41,307 nt of DNA from an uncultured Steroidobacter sp. Lineage in GTDB: Bacteria; Pseudomonadota; Gammaproteobacteria; Steroidobacterales; Steroidobacteraceae. Positions 1 to 10,684 of the stretch are shown here, piece by piece (within the stretch, counting starts at the first letter, position 1; the number at the start of each line of letters is the position of its first letter). The DNA lies in assembly GCA_946478975.1 (NCBI GenBank), contig CAMLEO010000019.1, positions 1 through 41,307 of the forward strand, in the 5' to 3' direction. The notes under the pieces were generated by a model. That model did no database searches and was not told the DNA's origin. It saw only the letters and a program-made list of their open reading frames with translations. The position numbers and the translations under genes were made by a program.

Positions 1-3000
1 ATCGCATTGTCCAGATCGTTCTCCTGCTCCTCGATGCGCTGGCGCGTGGGAATCGGCGTCACCGCTTCCATGAACCGGTCCAGCACGTCCTGCAAACGTG
101 AGATATCCAGCGGCTTGGTGAGATAGTCATCCATGCCGGCGCCGAGGCAGCGTTCCAGCGTGCCCATCATGGCGTTCGCGGTGAGCGCGACGATCGGCGT
201 GTGACGAGTGCCGCCTTCGATCTCACGAATGAGCCGCGTGGCTTCGATGCCGTCCATCACCGGCATCTGCATGTCCATCAGAATGAAGCCGTACGAGTTG
301 CGCTGGAACGCGTCGACCGCCTGCTTGCCGTCGCCGACCACCTGAACTTCGCAGCCCAGGCGCTCCAGGAACCGACGTGCGACGCGCTGGTTGATCGCGT
401 TGTCTTCGACCAGCAGCACGCGGCCGGTGTAGGCGCGTTTGACTTCGTTCGCGACCAGCGTGCCGCGAGTGATGATCGGCTGGCTGTGCATGTGCCAGTC
501 CTGCGCCTCGCGCGACAGCGCGCGATTCAAACAATCGAGCAGCTCGCGAGTGCGCACCGGCTTGGTGAGATACGCCGAGAAGCCGATGTCTGCGAAACGT
601 TGCATGTCGCCGGAGCGATCGAGCGAGGTCAGCAGCATCAGTCGAGTCGGTGCGATGTCCCGCGACTTCATGATGTGCTCGCCGAGCATCGCGCCGTCCA
701 TGTCCGGCATTTGGTAGTCCAGCACGACGACATCGAACGGCCCGTGGCCGGAGCGCAATATCATCAACGCCTGCTCGGCATTCGCAGCAGTCTCGACGCT
801 GTAGCCGGCGTGAATCATCTGGCTCGCGAGCACGCGACGATTGGTGTCGTTGTCGTCGACCAGCAGAATGCGCCGGCCGCCCTGCGCGTAATGGACGATG
901 CGCGGAGCTTCCGATTCGCCCGCCGGCTCTTCCAGCGGCAACGTGAACCAGAACGTCGAGCCTTTGCCGACTTCGCTCTGCGCGCCGGTCTGGCCGCCCA
1001 TCATTTCCACCAGCTTGCGCACGATCGACAGGCCGAGGCCGGTGCCGCCGAAGCGACGCGTCGTCGACGAGTCCGCCTGCGTGAACGGTTGAAACAACCG
1101 GTCGAGCGAGTCGCGCGGAATGCCGATGCCGGTGTCGCGAACTTCGAAGTGCACCAGCGCGCGGCCGTTCTGCCGGCCGAGCAAACAAACTTCCAGCACC
1201 ACCTCGCCGGTCTGGGTGAACTTGATCGCGTTGCCGACCAGGTTGAGCAAACATTGACGAATGCGCTGCGGATCGCCGAACACACGCTCGGGCACTTCCG
1301 GCCGCACGTTCACCACCAGCTCCAGGCTCTTGGCCGCGGCCTGGAACGCCATGATGGAGCCGACATCGTCGACGTTGGAGCGCATGTCCAGCTCCAGGGT
1401 TTCGATGTCGAGCTTGCCGGCCTCGATCTTCGAGAAGTCGAGAATGTCGTTGAGGATGGTCAGCAGCGAATCGGCGCTGGCGCGAATGGTTTCGGCATAG
1501 TCGCGTTGCACGCGATCCAGTCCCGTATCCAGCAGCAGCCCGGTCATGCCGATGATGCCGTTCATCGGCGTGCGGATCTCGTGACTCATGGTTGCGAGGA
1601 ACGTGCTCTTGGCGCGGCTCGCTTCTTCCGCCTGCTGCGTGGCGCGCTCCATCGCGACGCGCGCTTCACGTTCTTCAGTCATGTCGTGAATCGAACCCGC
1701 CAGCCACATCGGCAGATTCTCGGCATCGCGTTCGGCGGTGGCGCGCGAGCGCACCCACAGCCAGTCGCCGTCTTTCTTGCGCAAGCGATATTCGATGTCG
1801 TACGGCACGCCACGCTGCAAGTGATTGCTCATCGCCTTGCCGACGATGGCGCCGTCATCCGGATGCACGAACGCTTCCGGCCGGCCTTCGTTGCCGTTCT
1901 CGGTGCCGTCGTAGCCGAGCATTTCGCGGAATCGCGGCGAATGCCAGATCTCGCCGGTCTGCAAGTTGAATTCGAACAGCGCATCCTGCGTGCCCGACAC
2001 GGCGCGCTGGAATTTCTCCTGCGCTTCCTTCAGCTCGGTGGCCTGGCGAGCGATCTCCAGCTTCGCTTCTTCTTCCTTGGTCACATCCCAGTCGATGCCG
2101 AGCACGCTGACGGCTCGCCCGTTCTCGCGCAGGATGCTGCCGTGAAATTGAATGTGCCGCAGCTGGCCGCCGGCATCGATCACGCGATAGCGCATCGCCA
2201 TCGAGTTGCGATCACTTTGCAGCGCCTCGCGATACAGATCACGCCATTGCTGCCGCTCTTCGGGATGCACGAATTTGTTGACGTAGTCCGAGCCGCCGAG
2301 CTCGCGCAGGCCGCCGATGCGTTCGATCAGCGGGCCGCCTTCGTCGATGATCACTCGGTCGCTCTTGATGTCCCATTCCCAGACCGACAGGCCAGCGGAT
2401 TCGTTCGCCATGCGCACGCGATCGATCATGCGGTAGTTGTCGCTTTCCGCGGCTTCCGCGCGCTTCAATGCAGCTCGCAGCGCCGCCGTCTCGTTGCGAG
2501 ACTTCATGGCTTCGGCGAGTGCCAATGTTTCAGCATGCGACTTGCGCAAGTTCGCCGACCCGAAGAACGCGGTGACGAAGATTGCGAAGATCGCGACCGA
2601 GTGGCTTTCCAGGAACGCCCACCAGCCTCCGTTGTACGGCGACACGATGGGAGAGATGAGCAGACAAATGGCGCTGAGCGTGGCAACGGCCGACACGTGC
2701 CAGTAACGATTCGATGACAGCGCCAGAATGACTGCGAGCACGTAACCGATGCCGATCGCCGAATCCATCACGTTGGTGAGATCGCCGACGAACACCAGCG
2801 CGCAGATGCCGATCAGGTATGGCAGCAGGTTGCGCCGGCCGCGATTCTGATCGTTCAGTCCTTTGAGCACGATCTTGCTGCGCTGATCGGCCGGCAGCGC
2901 GATCAGATCGCGCAGGTAGAAACGCAGCCCGAATACGCCGATGACCAGCAGGCCGACCAGCAGATAACCCAGCGTGCTGGAGGAAAGATACGACTGGCCG

Positions 3001-3461
3001 AAGAAGCGGCCGATCACCGCCTGCTCGCGCTCCATCGGCAGATCGATCAGCAGGGCGCCGCCGTTGCGGTCCGGCACGCCATAAAACAAATGCCGCGATC
3101 CGGCGACGTCATAGAAATGAATGAACGGCGTGGCGGGATTCCTGCGCAGCTCGGCAATCGCGGCGGCCGCGGTCGCATCTTTTGGCGACTCGGCGCCGGC
3201 ATCGAGCGCGCCGGGGAAATGGCGCGCATTGAACGCTGAGTTGAACGTTTCCAGCGGCTTGTCGCCGGCGTTGACGAGCAGCGCTTCGGACAGCGCATAC
3301 GCTTTGGTGATCGCCACCTCGGCGCCAATGTTCTGTGCCACCACCTGCTTCTGCTGCAGGATGGGAGCGCCAGCAACGGCCAGGGTCAGCACCAGCACCA
3401 GGATGGCGACGACCGAGCTTTGCCCTGCGATGACAGCGAGTAGATGTTTTGATTGTTTCAT
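1..3461 (-). CDS. Hybrid sensor histidine kinase, C-terminus cut by window edge
   Basis: A membrane-bound hybrid histidine kinase; 1153 codons are visible with no stop before the window edge. The start is ATG at 3461 with GGAG just upstream. Residues 12-30 form a first membrane helix, followed by an extracytoplasmic stretch to about 155, a second helix at 163-181 and about four more between 213 and 303. Two PAS domains follow (about 348-465 and 482-595, the second with an EYRLRKKDGDWLWVRS-type core). The H-box SHEIRTPMNG carries phospho-acceptor His627. The ATPase domain shows N-box (NLVGNAIKFTQTG), DTGIGIP and GGTGLGLSI motifs. Two receiver domains come next, with Asp915 (VLDYQMPDMDG) and Asp1063 (LMDMQMPVMDG). 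An Hpt domain could lie beyond the edge. The signal is unknown. An 838-codon open frame on the opposite strand is a shadow of GC-rich codon use. Confidence 0.95.
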   Translation of the reverse strand, partial: MKQSKHLLAVIAGQSSVVAILVLVLTLAVAGAPILQQKQVVAQNIGAEVAITKAYALSEALLVNAGDKPLETFNSAFNARHFPGALDAGAESPKDATAAAAIAELRRNPATPFIHFYDVAGSRHLFYGVPDRNGGALLIDLPMEREQAVIGRFFGQSYLSSSTLGYLLVGLLVIGVFGLRFYLRDLIALPADQRSKIVLKGLNDQNRGRRNLLPYLIGICALVFVGDLTNVMDSAIGIGYVLAVILALSSNRYWHVSAVATLSAICLLISPIVSPYNGGWWAFLESHSVAIFAIFVTAFFGSANLRKSHAETLALAEAMKSRNETAALRAALKRAEAAESDNYRMIDRVRMANESAGLSVWEWDIKSDRVIIDEGGPLIERIGGLRELGGSDYVNKFVHPEERQQWRDLYREALQSDRNSMAMRYRVIDAGGQLRHIQFHGSILRENGRAVSVLGIDWDVTKEEEAKLEIARQATELKEAQEKFQRAVSGTQDALFEFNLQTGEIWHSPRFREMLGYDGTENGNEGRPEAFVHPDDGAIVGKAMSNHLQRGVPYDIEYRLRKKDGDWLWVRSRATAERDAENLPMWLAGSIHDMTEEREARVAMERATQQAEEASRAKSTFLATMSHEIRTPMNGIIGMTGLLLDTGLDRVQRDYAETIRASADSLLTILNDILDFSKIEAGKLDIETLELDMRSNVDDVGSIMAFQAAAKSLELVVNVRPEVPERVFGDPQRIRQCLLNLVGNAIKFTQTGEVVLEVCLLGRQNGRALVHFEVRDTGIGIPRDSLDRLFQPFTQADSSTTRRFGGTGLGLSIVRKLVEMMGGQTGAQSEVGKGSTFWFTLPLEEPAGESEAPRIVHYAQGGRRILLVDDNDTNRRVLASQMIHAGYSVETAANAEQALMILRSGHGPFDVVVLDYQMPDMDGAMLGEHIMKSRDIAPTRLMLLTSLDRSGDMQRFADIGFSAYLTKPVRTRELLDCLNRALSREAQDWHMHSQPIITRGTLVANEVKRAYTGRVLLVEDNAINQRVARRFLERLGCEVQVVGDGKQAVDAFQRNSYGFILMDMQMPVMDGIEATRLIREIEGGTRHTPIVALTANAMMGTLERCLGAGMDDYLTKPLDISRLQDVLDRFMEAVTPIPTRQRIEEQENDLDNA

Positions 3462-3646
3462 CGCCACTCCGTGCGGCGGCCTGGACTCGTCAACGGCATC
3501 CCTGCGCGAAAACTGGATGGTTTGGACCGGTTGGCGTGTTGCAGGTGCGACGCCCGTCACTTTGGCATCGAAAGAACCAGCGGGTACCGCTAACCGGAAG
3601 CGCGGCGACGCGCAGTACATTCAGTGCGGCTCATTCAGGCAAGCCG

Positions 3647-3672
3647 CAGCCGTCGCGATATTGCGACGGCTG
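3647..3672. terminator. Perfect 10-bp hairpin
   Basis: The arms CAGCCGTCGC and GCGACGGCTG enclose a 6-nt loop. The hairpin lies between the end of the minus-strand M20 peptidase gene and the start of the sensor kinase. There is no T-run, so it could be a factor-assisted terminator or an RNA structure rather than a classical intrinsic terminator. Confidence 0.4.
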
Positions 3673-3692
3673 GGAGACCGGGAGTGGATTTT

Positions 3693-3724
3693 GTGACGCG
3701 GCTCGCATTTTGGAGCCGCGTCAC
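3693..3724 (-). terminator. Perfect 12-bp hairpin downstream of the M20 peptidase gene
   Basis: The arms GTGACGCGGCTC and GAGCCGCGTCAC pair perfectly around an 8-nt loop, 8 bp past the stop codon of the minus-strand peptidase. Only an A-rich AAAATCC follows on that strand, not a T-tract. It probably separates the peptidase transcript from the sensor kinase gene. The rest of 3462-3732 shows no gene. Confidence 0.55.
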
Positions 3725-3732
3725 CGAAGGGG

Positions 3733-5043
3733 TTATTGAGCGAGGAAGTTCGTTGTCACGGCCAGCATCGCGCGGATGCCGGTGATCAGGCCGGACTCAT
3801 CGAGAAAGAATTTCGGCGAGTGATTGAACGGCGCAGTCGCCGGATCCGTGCCTTGCGGAGTGACGCCGACCCAGAAGAACAGCGACGGCACCTTCGCCTG
3901 CGCCGCGTAGAAAGAAAAATCCTCCGCCACCGTTTGCAAACCGATCAGCTTCACTTTGTCCTTGCCGACCAGTTGCTCGAAGATCGGCAGCGCGCGTTGT
4001 GTGAGCTGCTCGTCGTTGACCAGCGGCGGAATCTCGACTTCCGCTCGCATCGTCAACTCGGCCTTCGCGCCGCTGGCCTCGGCGATCTTGCTCGCCGTCG
4101 TACGCATGCGATTGATGATGTCCGCGCGCATGTCACGATCGAAGGTGCGGATGGTGCCGATCATTTCCACCGAGTCGGGAATGATGTTGAAACGAATGCC
4201 GCCCTTGATCGCGCCGATGGTGACAACTGCCGGCAGACGCGTGATATCGATCTGGCGCGAGACGATGGTCTGCAGTCCGGTGATGATCTGGCCGGACGCG
4301 CTGATCGGATCGACGCCGGCCCACGGCCGCGAGCCATGCGTTTGCGTGCCCGTGACTTTGATCGCGAACGCATCGGAGCCGGCCATCATCGGCCCGGGCT
4401 TGTAACCGATCACGCCGGTGTTCAGCGATGCCATCACGTGCAGACCGATCATTGCGTCGGGCTTGGCGATGTTGAACAGGCCTTGATCGAGCATCAGCTT
4501 GGCGCCGCCGCTTTCGCCTTCCGGCGGACCTTCCTCGGCGGGCTGAAACACCAGCAGCACCTGGCCGGGCAGATCGTTTTTCATTTTCACCAGCGCCTCG
4601 GCGACGCCGAGCAGGATCGCCACGTGCCCGTCGTGACCGCACGCGTGCATCACGCCGACCTTCTCGCCGCGAAATTCGCTGGTCACCGTCGATTTGAACG
4701 GCAGGTCCACTTGTTCGGTGACAGGCAGCGCGTCCATATCGGCGCGCAACGCAATCGTGCGACCCGGCTTGCCGCCCTTGATCAGCGCGGCGACGCCGGT
4801 CATGCCGATGCCGGTTTTCACTTCCAACCCCATCGCCCGCAGTCGCTGGGCAATGAACTCGGACGTCTTCACCTCGCGATTGCTGAGCTCTGGGTGAGCG
4901 TGCAAATGGCGGCGCCATTCGATCACATGAGGCTCGACGGCCTTGGCAGCTGCGTCGGTCTTTGATGTATCCGCGAGCGCCGGGGCGGCGACGACGGCAA
5001 GAGCGCTGCAAACTATTTTTGTGATGCGGGCGGAACGATGCAT
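3733..5043 (-). CDS. Exported M20 family amidohydrolase (hippurate/IAA-amino-acid hydrolase type)
   Basis: A zinc-dependent peptidase/amidohydrolase of the M20D group, which cleaves N-acyl or conjugated amino acids. The 436-residue product begins with a Sec signal peptide ending at ALA (about residue 24), so it is probably periplasmic. Metal-binding motifs are visible: ADMDALPV (101-108), HACGHDGH (133-140) and the catalytic glutamate pair in QPAEEG (168-172), followed by a dimerisation domain. The start at 5043 is chosen because a GGAGG lies just upstream and the signal peptide begins there. The frame stays open further upstream, but that part runs into the divergent acetate kinase gene. The substrate cannot be told from sequence. 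Confidence 0.93.
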   Translation of the reverse strand: MHRSARITKIVCSALAVVAAPALADTSKTDAAAKAVEPHVIEWRRHLHAHPELSNREVKTSEFIAQRLRAMGLEVKTGIGMTGVAALIKGGKPGRTIALRADMDALPVTEQVDLPFKSTVTSEFRGEKVGVMHACGHDGHVAILLGVAEALVKMKNDLPGQVLLVFQPAEEGPPEGESGGAKLMLDQGLFNIAKPDAMIGLHVMASLNTGVIGYKPGPMMAGSDAFAIKVTGTQTHGSRPWAGVDPISASGQIITGLQTIVSRQIDITRLPAVVTIGAIKGGIRFNIIPDSVEMIGTIRTFDRDMRADIINRMRTTASKIAEASGAKAELTMRAEVEIPPLVNDEQLTQRALPIFEQLVGKDKVKLIGLQTVAEDFSFYAAQAKVPSLFFWVGVTPQGTDPATAPFNHSPKFFLDESGLITGIRAMLAVTTNFLAQ

Positions 5044-5106
5044 GCGAGCCTCCGTTGAAGACAGCGCAGTGTACAAGCGCCGTCGCGGTGGTGGTATTTT
5101 TCCAGT

Positions 5107-6240
5107 ATGCGTGTGCTCGCCTTGAATTGTGGCAGTTCCTCCGTCAAAAGCGCCCTGATCGATGCGGCGGCCGGGCAGCGCCTGCACGAGGTGCAGGTCG
5201 AGAAAATCGACTGGGGGCACGCACAATTGCAAGGCATTCAAGATGCCGTCGAGCACGTGCTGAGCGAATATCAGCGCGTCGCCTCGCCACCCGAAGCGGT
5301 CGCGCATCGCGTCGTGCACGGCGGAGAGAGGTTTCACACCGCGACCCTGCTCGACGATGCCGTGCTGAACGAGATCGATCGGCTGAGTGTATTAGCGCCG
5401 CTGCACAACCCGCCCGCGGTCGCGGCGATCCGGCAAGCACGAAAGTCGCTGCCGAATATTCCTCATGTAGTCGTGTTCGATACCGCCTTTCACGCGACGC
5501 TGCCGGAGCAGGCGCGCGAGTACGCCATCGCCAAGGATGTCCGCACGCGGCTCGGGATCCGGCGCTTTGGTTTTCACGGCATCAATCACGCGCACGTCGC
5601 GAGCAGCGTCGCGGCGTACCTGAAGAACGATCGGCTGCGAATCATTTGTTGTCATCTCGGCAACGGCGCGAGCGTCACGGCAATCGAGAACGGGCAGAGC
5701 GTCGATACGAGCATGGGCATGACGCCGCTCGAAGGTCTGGTGATGGGAACGCGCGCCGGCGATCTGGATCCCGGCGTGTTGTTGCAGTTGTTTCGTTCCG
5801 ATGAGTTCAACGTCCAGCAGCTGGATGATCTGCTCAACAAGAACTCGGGCCTGAAAGGCCTGGCCGGCAGCAATGACATGCGAGAGATCGAGAAGCGGGC
5901 GACTGCGGGTGATGAGGATTGTCGGCGCGCCATCGCGCTCTATGCCTATCGAATTCGTAAGTACATCGGAGCATATGCAGCCGCGCTGGGCGGCGTCGAC
6001 GTGCTCGTGTTCACGGCGGGCGTCGGCGAGCACAGCGCATTGATCCGCGCTCGATCTGTGGAGCGGCTGGAATTTCTGGGTATCACGATTGATGAGGCTC
6101 GCAATCGAGCCGTCAAGCTGAGTGCCGACCGGCCCATCGCGCTGATCAGTAAAGATTCGGCGCCCGTGCGTGTGTTAGCCGTGCGCGCAGATGAGGAACT
6201 CGCGATGGCACGCGAAGCGGCGCATATCATCCGAGCTTAA
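5107..6240 (+). CDS. ackA: Acetate kinase
   Basis: Catalyses acetyl phosphate + ADP to acetate + ATP in the cytoplasm. The 377-residue protein starts with the acetokinase N-terminal motif LNCGSSSVKSALID and contains the substrate-binding RVVHGGERF, the catalytic Asp in VVFDTAFH, the RFGFHGINHAH segment, the nucleotide-binding HLGNGASV, GMTPLEGLVMGTRAGDLDP, and the C-terminal FTAGVGEHS. It is slightly shorter than the usual 400 residues but has all the motifs. No phosphotransacetylase gene is adjacent, so it may work on acetyl phosphate from elsewhere. It is divergent from the M20 peptidase (63 bp between starts), and its stop codon overlaps the stop of the convergent YbdK-type gene. Confidence 0.96.
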   Translation: MRVLALNCGSSSVKSALIDAAAGQRLHEVQVEKIDWGHAQLQGIQDAVEHVLSEYQRVASPPEAVAHRVVHGGERFHTATLLDDAVLNEIDRLSVLAPLHNPPAVAAIRQARKSLPNIPHVVVFDTAFHATLPEQAREYAIAKDVRTRLGIRRFGFHGINHAHVASSVAAYLKNDRLRIICCHLGNGASVTAIENGQSVDTSMGMTPLEGLVMGTRAGDLDPGVLLQLFRSDEFNVQQLDDLLNKNSGLKGLAGSNDMREIEKRATAGDEDCRRAIALYAYRIRKYIGAYAAALGGVDVLVFTAGVGEHSALIRARSVERLEFLGITIDEARNRAVKLSADRPIALISKDSAPVRVLAVRADEELAMAREAAHIIRA

Positions 6241-7373
6241 CCGGCGGGCGGCGCGAGCGTCGTTTCCTTCAGCCACTCGATTACCTTTTCGAGCGCCTGC
6301 GGATTCTCATCGCCGGCCGCGCGACTGTCGTTATAAATTTTGAGCTGCCGATGGGCGCTCGTGCCTTCGGCGAGAATGCGATCGAGCGGATCGAGCGCGG
6401 CGGCACAGTTCAAGCGATCAATCGCCTCTGTGCATTCCGCTCGCAAGCGAGCGACCATATCGGCGACGGGAACGACCGTATTGGATGTTTCCAATATAAA
6501 TTCCGCCTTGATGCCGTCGCGCTTGGCGCGCCATCGATTCTCATCGATCAGGCGGCGTGTGTGCGTGCTGCGTGCCTTGCCCATGTCTGGATTCGCGATC
6601 AGCGTAGCGATGAGGCATCGATACAGCGCCGCGATCGCGAGCGCATCTTCGAGCCGAGTGCAAACATCGCAGATCCGCAGCTCCAGCGTTGGAAAGTGCA
6701 ACGCGGGCCGGATCGCCCACCACAAGTGAGAGGCATCGGCGATCGCGCCGGCCGTCTGCATGCGATCGACGAATGCCTGGTAGTCGGCGCTGTCGAGAAA
6801 GAAATCGGGAATGCCGCTGCGAGGCCACTCGTCGTATAGCGCCTGCCGATAGCTCAGCAGCCCGGTGACGCGATGATTCCAGAACGGCGAGGATGCGCTC
6901 AGCGCCAGAAACAATGGCAGCCAGTGCATCGCGCGATTCATGACTTCGACGCGATCGACGCCTTCGGGAATCGCGACGTGAATGTGCAGCCCGCAGACCA
7001 GGTTGCGCTGGCTGACGATGCGGAAGTCGGAGACCAGCTTGTCGTAACGGCGCTTCTCGGTGATCAGCTGCTCCTGCCAGATGCCCAGCGGGTGCGTGCT
7101 GGCGGCAACGATGTTCAGACCATGTTCCGCGATCACTTCGCTCAGCTCGCGACGAGTTCGGAACATCACCTCGCGGGCTTCGTCGTGGCTGTGCAGGATG
7201 GGCGATGCGATTTCGATCTGAGATTGCAGCAGCTCGGCTGTAACGATGTCACCGAGCCGGACGCGTGCATCGCGCATGAGATCGTCGAGCGCCGGCGTGG
7301 CCAACGCGCCGGTCGCGGCATCGACGAGGAAGTATTCCTCCTCCATCCCGAAGGGAAAATCGAACGTCTGCAT
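6237..7373 (-). CDS. ybdK: YbdK/GCS2-type carboxylate-amine ligase (glutamate-cysteine ligase-like)
   Basis: An ATP-grasp-like glutamate-cysteine ligase family 2 protein of 378 residues, the normal length. Signature segments are GMEEEYFLVD at 9-18 (metal/ATP site), an SQIEIASP stretch, CGLHIHVAIPEG, and LELRICDVCTRLEDALAIAALYR. Such enzymes join the gamma-carboxyl of glutamate (or another acid) to cysteine or another amine. It is the last gene of a minus-strand run egtB-egtD-otsB-ybdK, 42 bp after otsB, so it may supply gamma-glutamylcysteine for ergothioneine synthesis (inference; YbdK homologues often have uncertain substrates). No good Shine-Dalgarno precedes the ATG. Its stop overlaps the stop of ackA. 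Confidence 0.9.
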   Translation of the reverse strand: MQTFDFPFGMEEEYFLVDAATGALATPALDDLMRDARVRLGDIVTAELLQSQIEIASPILHSHDEAREVMFRTRRELSEVIAEHGLNIVAASTHPLGIWQEQLITEKRRYDKLVSDFRIVSQRNLVCGLHIHVAIPEGVDRVEVMNRAMHWLPLFLALSASSPFWNHRVTGLLSYRQALYDEWPRSGIPDFFLDSADYQAFVDRMQTAGAIADASHLWWAIRPALHFPTLELRICDVCTRLEDALAIAALYRCLIATLIANPDMGKARSTHTRRLIDENRWRAKRDGIKAEFILETSNTVVPVADMVARLRAECTEAIDRLNCAAALDPLDRILAEGTSAHRQLKIYNDSRAAGDENPQALEKVIEWLKETTLAPPAG

Positions 7374-7415
7374 GAGGAGATAACGCTTGGCACCCGCCGC
7401 GGTTGCGGGCGAGCG

Positions 7416-8153
7416 TCAGGTAACGGGCTGCGGCGGGACGACCGGCGGCACTGTTTGCAACCAACGCAACACTTCACTCACACCGCCCAGCCTGTATTTG
7501 GCGATCGTTGCCTCGGCGGGCCCGACTTTGATCGAGATTCCGTTCATCGCGTTGACCACCGCGAAAGCATCTTCATCCGTCACATCATCGCCGATGAACA
7601 CCGGCGTGCGTCCCAAGAACGGTGCTTCGCGCATGAACGATTCGATCGACGTGCCCTTGGTCCACTCACCGGGCCGCAACTCCACGACACTCTTGCCGGC
7701 TTGCAACGCAAAGGTCGGCCCCAGGTACGTGCGCATCTGTTCCATGATTCGATACACGTCGTCCTCCAGGTGCGGCGCGCGTCGGTAGTGCAGGGCGACC
7801 GCATAATGTTTGTCTTCCAACAGCAGGCCTTCGTGGCCGCGAACGAAGTCGGCGAGATCGTTGCGAACGCGCGCGATCGTCGCTGCATCAACCTCCGGCC
7901 TCAGGACGATGCCGTCCGCGGCGCGACGTTCGCAGCCGTGCACGCCGGATGCGATCAATCGCAGTGGAGAGAACAATTGATCGAGGCTGGCGAGACTGCG
8001 GCCGCTCACCAGCGCCAGCGCGCCATCGAGCCGCCAGCGAACTGTTTCCAGCAATTCCTTGAGAGTGCCGGAGACGTGCACACCTTGCGGCGTTTCAGCG
8101 AGTTCCAGCAGCGTGCCATCGACATCGAGAAACAGTGCCCAGCCCGAGCTCAC
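7416..8153 (-). CDS. otsB: Trehalose-6-phosphate phosphatase
   Basis: A HAD-superfamily phosphatase that removes phosphate from trehalose-6-phosphate in the cytoplasm. The 245-residue protein has the nucleophile motif FLDVDGTLLEL (Asp10/Asp12), LALVSGRSL (motif II) and GDDVTDEDAF (motif IV). The start is GTG at 8153, which overlaps the stop of egtD as GTGA and puts the DVDGT motif at the expected distance from the N-terminus. A longer open frame upstream lies inside egtD and is not real. No otsA (synthase) is in the window. Its place between egtD and ybdK suggests a joint stress-protection transcript. Confidence 0.93.
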   Translation of the reverse strand: MSSGWALFLDVDGTLLELAETPQGVHVSGTLKELLETVRWRLDGALALVSGRSLASLDQLFSPLRLIASGVHGCERRAADGIVLRPEVDAATIARVRNDLADFVRGHEGLLLEDKHYAVALHYRRAPHLEDDVYRIMEQMRTYLGPTFALQAGKSVVELRPGEWTKGTSIESFMREAPFLGRTPVFIGDDVTDEDAFAVVNAMNGISIKVGPAEATIAKYRLGGVSEVLRWLQTVPPVVPPQPVT

Positions 8154-9118
8154 TGCAGACGCGCCGGCTCGAGTAGTTGCACACTGAACATCTGATTCAC
8201 ATCGGTCCACACGCGCTTCACCGCCAGGCCTGCGGTGGCGGACAGCTCGTTGAAGCTGTCGAGCGTGTACTTGTGGCAGCACTCGGTGCGCAGGTGCTCG
8301 CCACGTTCGAAACGAATCTTTTCTCCGCCGATCTGCACGATCTGGTCGCGCTTGCTCACCAGGTGCATCTCGATGCGGCTCTCATCTTCCACCCACACCG
8401 CCAGGTGATTGAATGCGTCGAGATCGAAGTTCGCTCCCAGCTCGCGATTCAAATGACGAAGCGCGTTGATGTTGAATTCCGCAGTCACGCCGGCGGCATC
8501 ATCGTAAGCACGCTCCAGCACTCGCGGATCTTTCCGCAGGTCGGTGCCGATCAGCACTGCGCCGTTCTTGCCGACCAGCTCACGCATGCGCACGAGCAGC
8601 TCACGTGCCTGGCTGCGTTCGAAGTTGCCAATCGTGGAGCCGGGGAAATACACAACACGACGCGACGCGGTGCGAATGAAATTCGGCAGCTCGAAATGCT
8701 GCGTGAAGTCCGCGCATACCGGCACGATGTGCAGATTCGGATAATCCTTCGCCAGCGAGCCCGCGGCAGTAAACAAATGTTCGCGGGAAATATCGACCGG
8801 CACGTAGGCCAGCGGATTCTCCAGCCGATCCAGCAGCAAGCGCGTCTTCATGCTGGTGCCGCTGCCGTACTCGATCAGCGCCGCGTCGGAGCCGATGGCG
8901 TGTGCCATGTCGCTCGCGTGCCCGTGCATGATCTGCAGCTCGGTGCGAGTGATGTAGTACTCCGGCAGCTCGCAGATGTTGTCGAACAGGAACGAGCCGA
9001 GCTCGTCGTAGAACCACACCGGCGACAGCTCCTTGTGTTCCTTTTTCAGGCCTTCGAGCACAGTGGCGGTGAGCGCGTCAGCGGCTTTCGCGGGGACGGT
9101 GTTCGGTTTCTTCGCCAT
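8150..9118 (-). CDS. egtD: L-histidine N-alpha-methyltransferase
   Basis: Methylates the alpha-amino group of histidine three times with SAM to give hercynine, the first committed step of ergothioneine synthesis. The 322-residue length matches the family. Visible are LPEYYITRTE (substrate-binding Tyr), EYGSGTSMKTRLLLD (SAM motif I), VPVDISREHL, FPGSTIGNF (the Asn that holds the substrate), and RIEMHLVS. The substrate loop reads TECCHKYT, where mycobacterial EgtD has Glu-x-Ser before Lys-Tyr, so Ser appears replaced by Cys. The start at 9118 has AAGGAAGGG in front. It lies 37 bp after egtB and is translationally coupled to otsB. Confidence 0.95.
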   Translation of the reverse strand: MAKKPNTVPAKAADALTATVLEGLKKEHKELSPVWFYDELGSFLFDNICELPEYYITRTELQIMHGHASDMAHAIGSDAALIEYGSGTSMKTRLLLDRLENPLAYVPVDISREHLFTAAGSLAKDYPNLHIVPVCADFTQHFELPNFIRTASRRVVYFPGSTIGNFERSQARELLVRMRELVGKNGAVLIGTDLRKDPRVLERAYDDAAGVTAEFNINALRHLNRELGANFDLDAFNHLAVWVEDESRIEMHLVSKRDQIVQIGGEKIRFERGEHLRTECCHKYTLDSFNELSATAGLAVKRVWTDVNQMFSVQLLEPARLQ

Positions 9119-9155
9119 TGCCCTTCCTTCAGCTAACACTAAACAAAACGTTCGA

Positions 9156-10439
<1,284 letters not shown>

Positions 10440-10684
10440 GAAGAGGACTCCTTTGAATGTGTGAAGGCTTTGGTCCAAGCGCCGTCCTTGTCTCAAGGAG
10501 TCGCCGTCAGCAACGCCCGACCGCGCCGAAAAGTTGCAAACCCCTGTTAACCCTAGGGTTCGCCCGCCGGACAAGCGCCGACAGGCCGGCGAGTATAGAA
10601 CCGTAAACGTGACAGGCGCTGCCGGCATTTGCGTGCGCTTTTGTCGACCGGCCGACAGTCCCTGTCCCCGGTGAACGCTTTTTC
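10440..10684 (-). promoter_or_regulatory. Upstream region of the egt operon with palindromes
   Basis: This gene-free stretch between egtB and the tRNA-Phe promoter holds a perfect 12-bp palindrome AACCCTAGGGTT at 10549-10560 and a small inverted repeat (CCTTG, 3 nt, CAAGG) at 10486-10498, both upstream of egtB. Either could be a regulator site for the egtB-egtD-otsB-ybdK unit. I see no clear sigma70 promoter for egtB. Confidence 0.3.

Noticed and set aside
201..2717. An 838-codon plus-strand open frame opposite the sensor kinase
   Set aside because: The minus strand encodes clear PAS, H-box, ATPase and receiver motifs; the plus-strand frame has no domain, is Ala/Arg/His-rich and mirrors codon bias.
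5044..5337. Longer N-terminus for the M20 peptidase
   Set aside because: It would overlap the divergent acetate kinase gene and hide the signal peptide.
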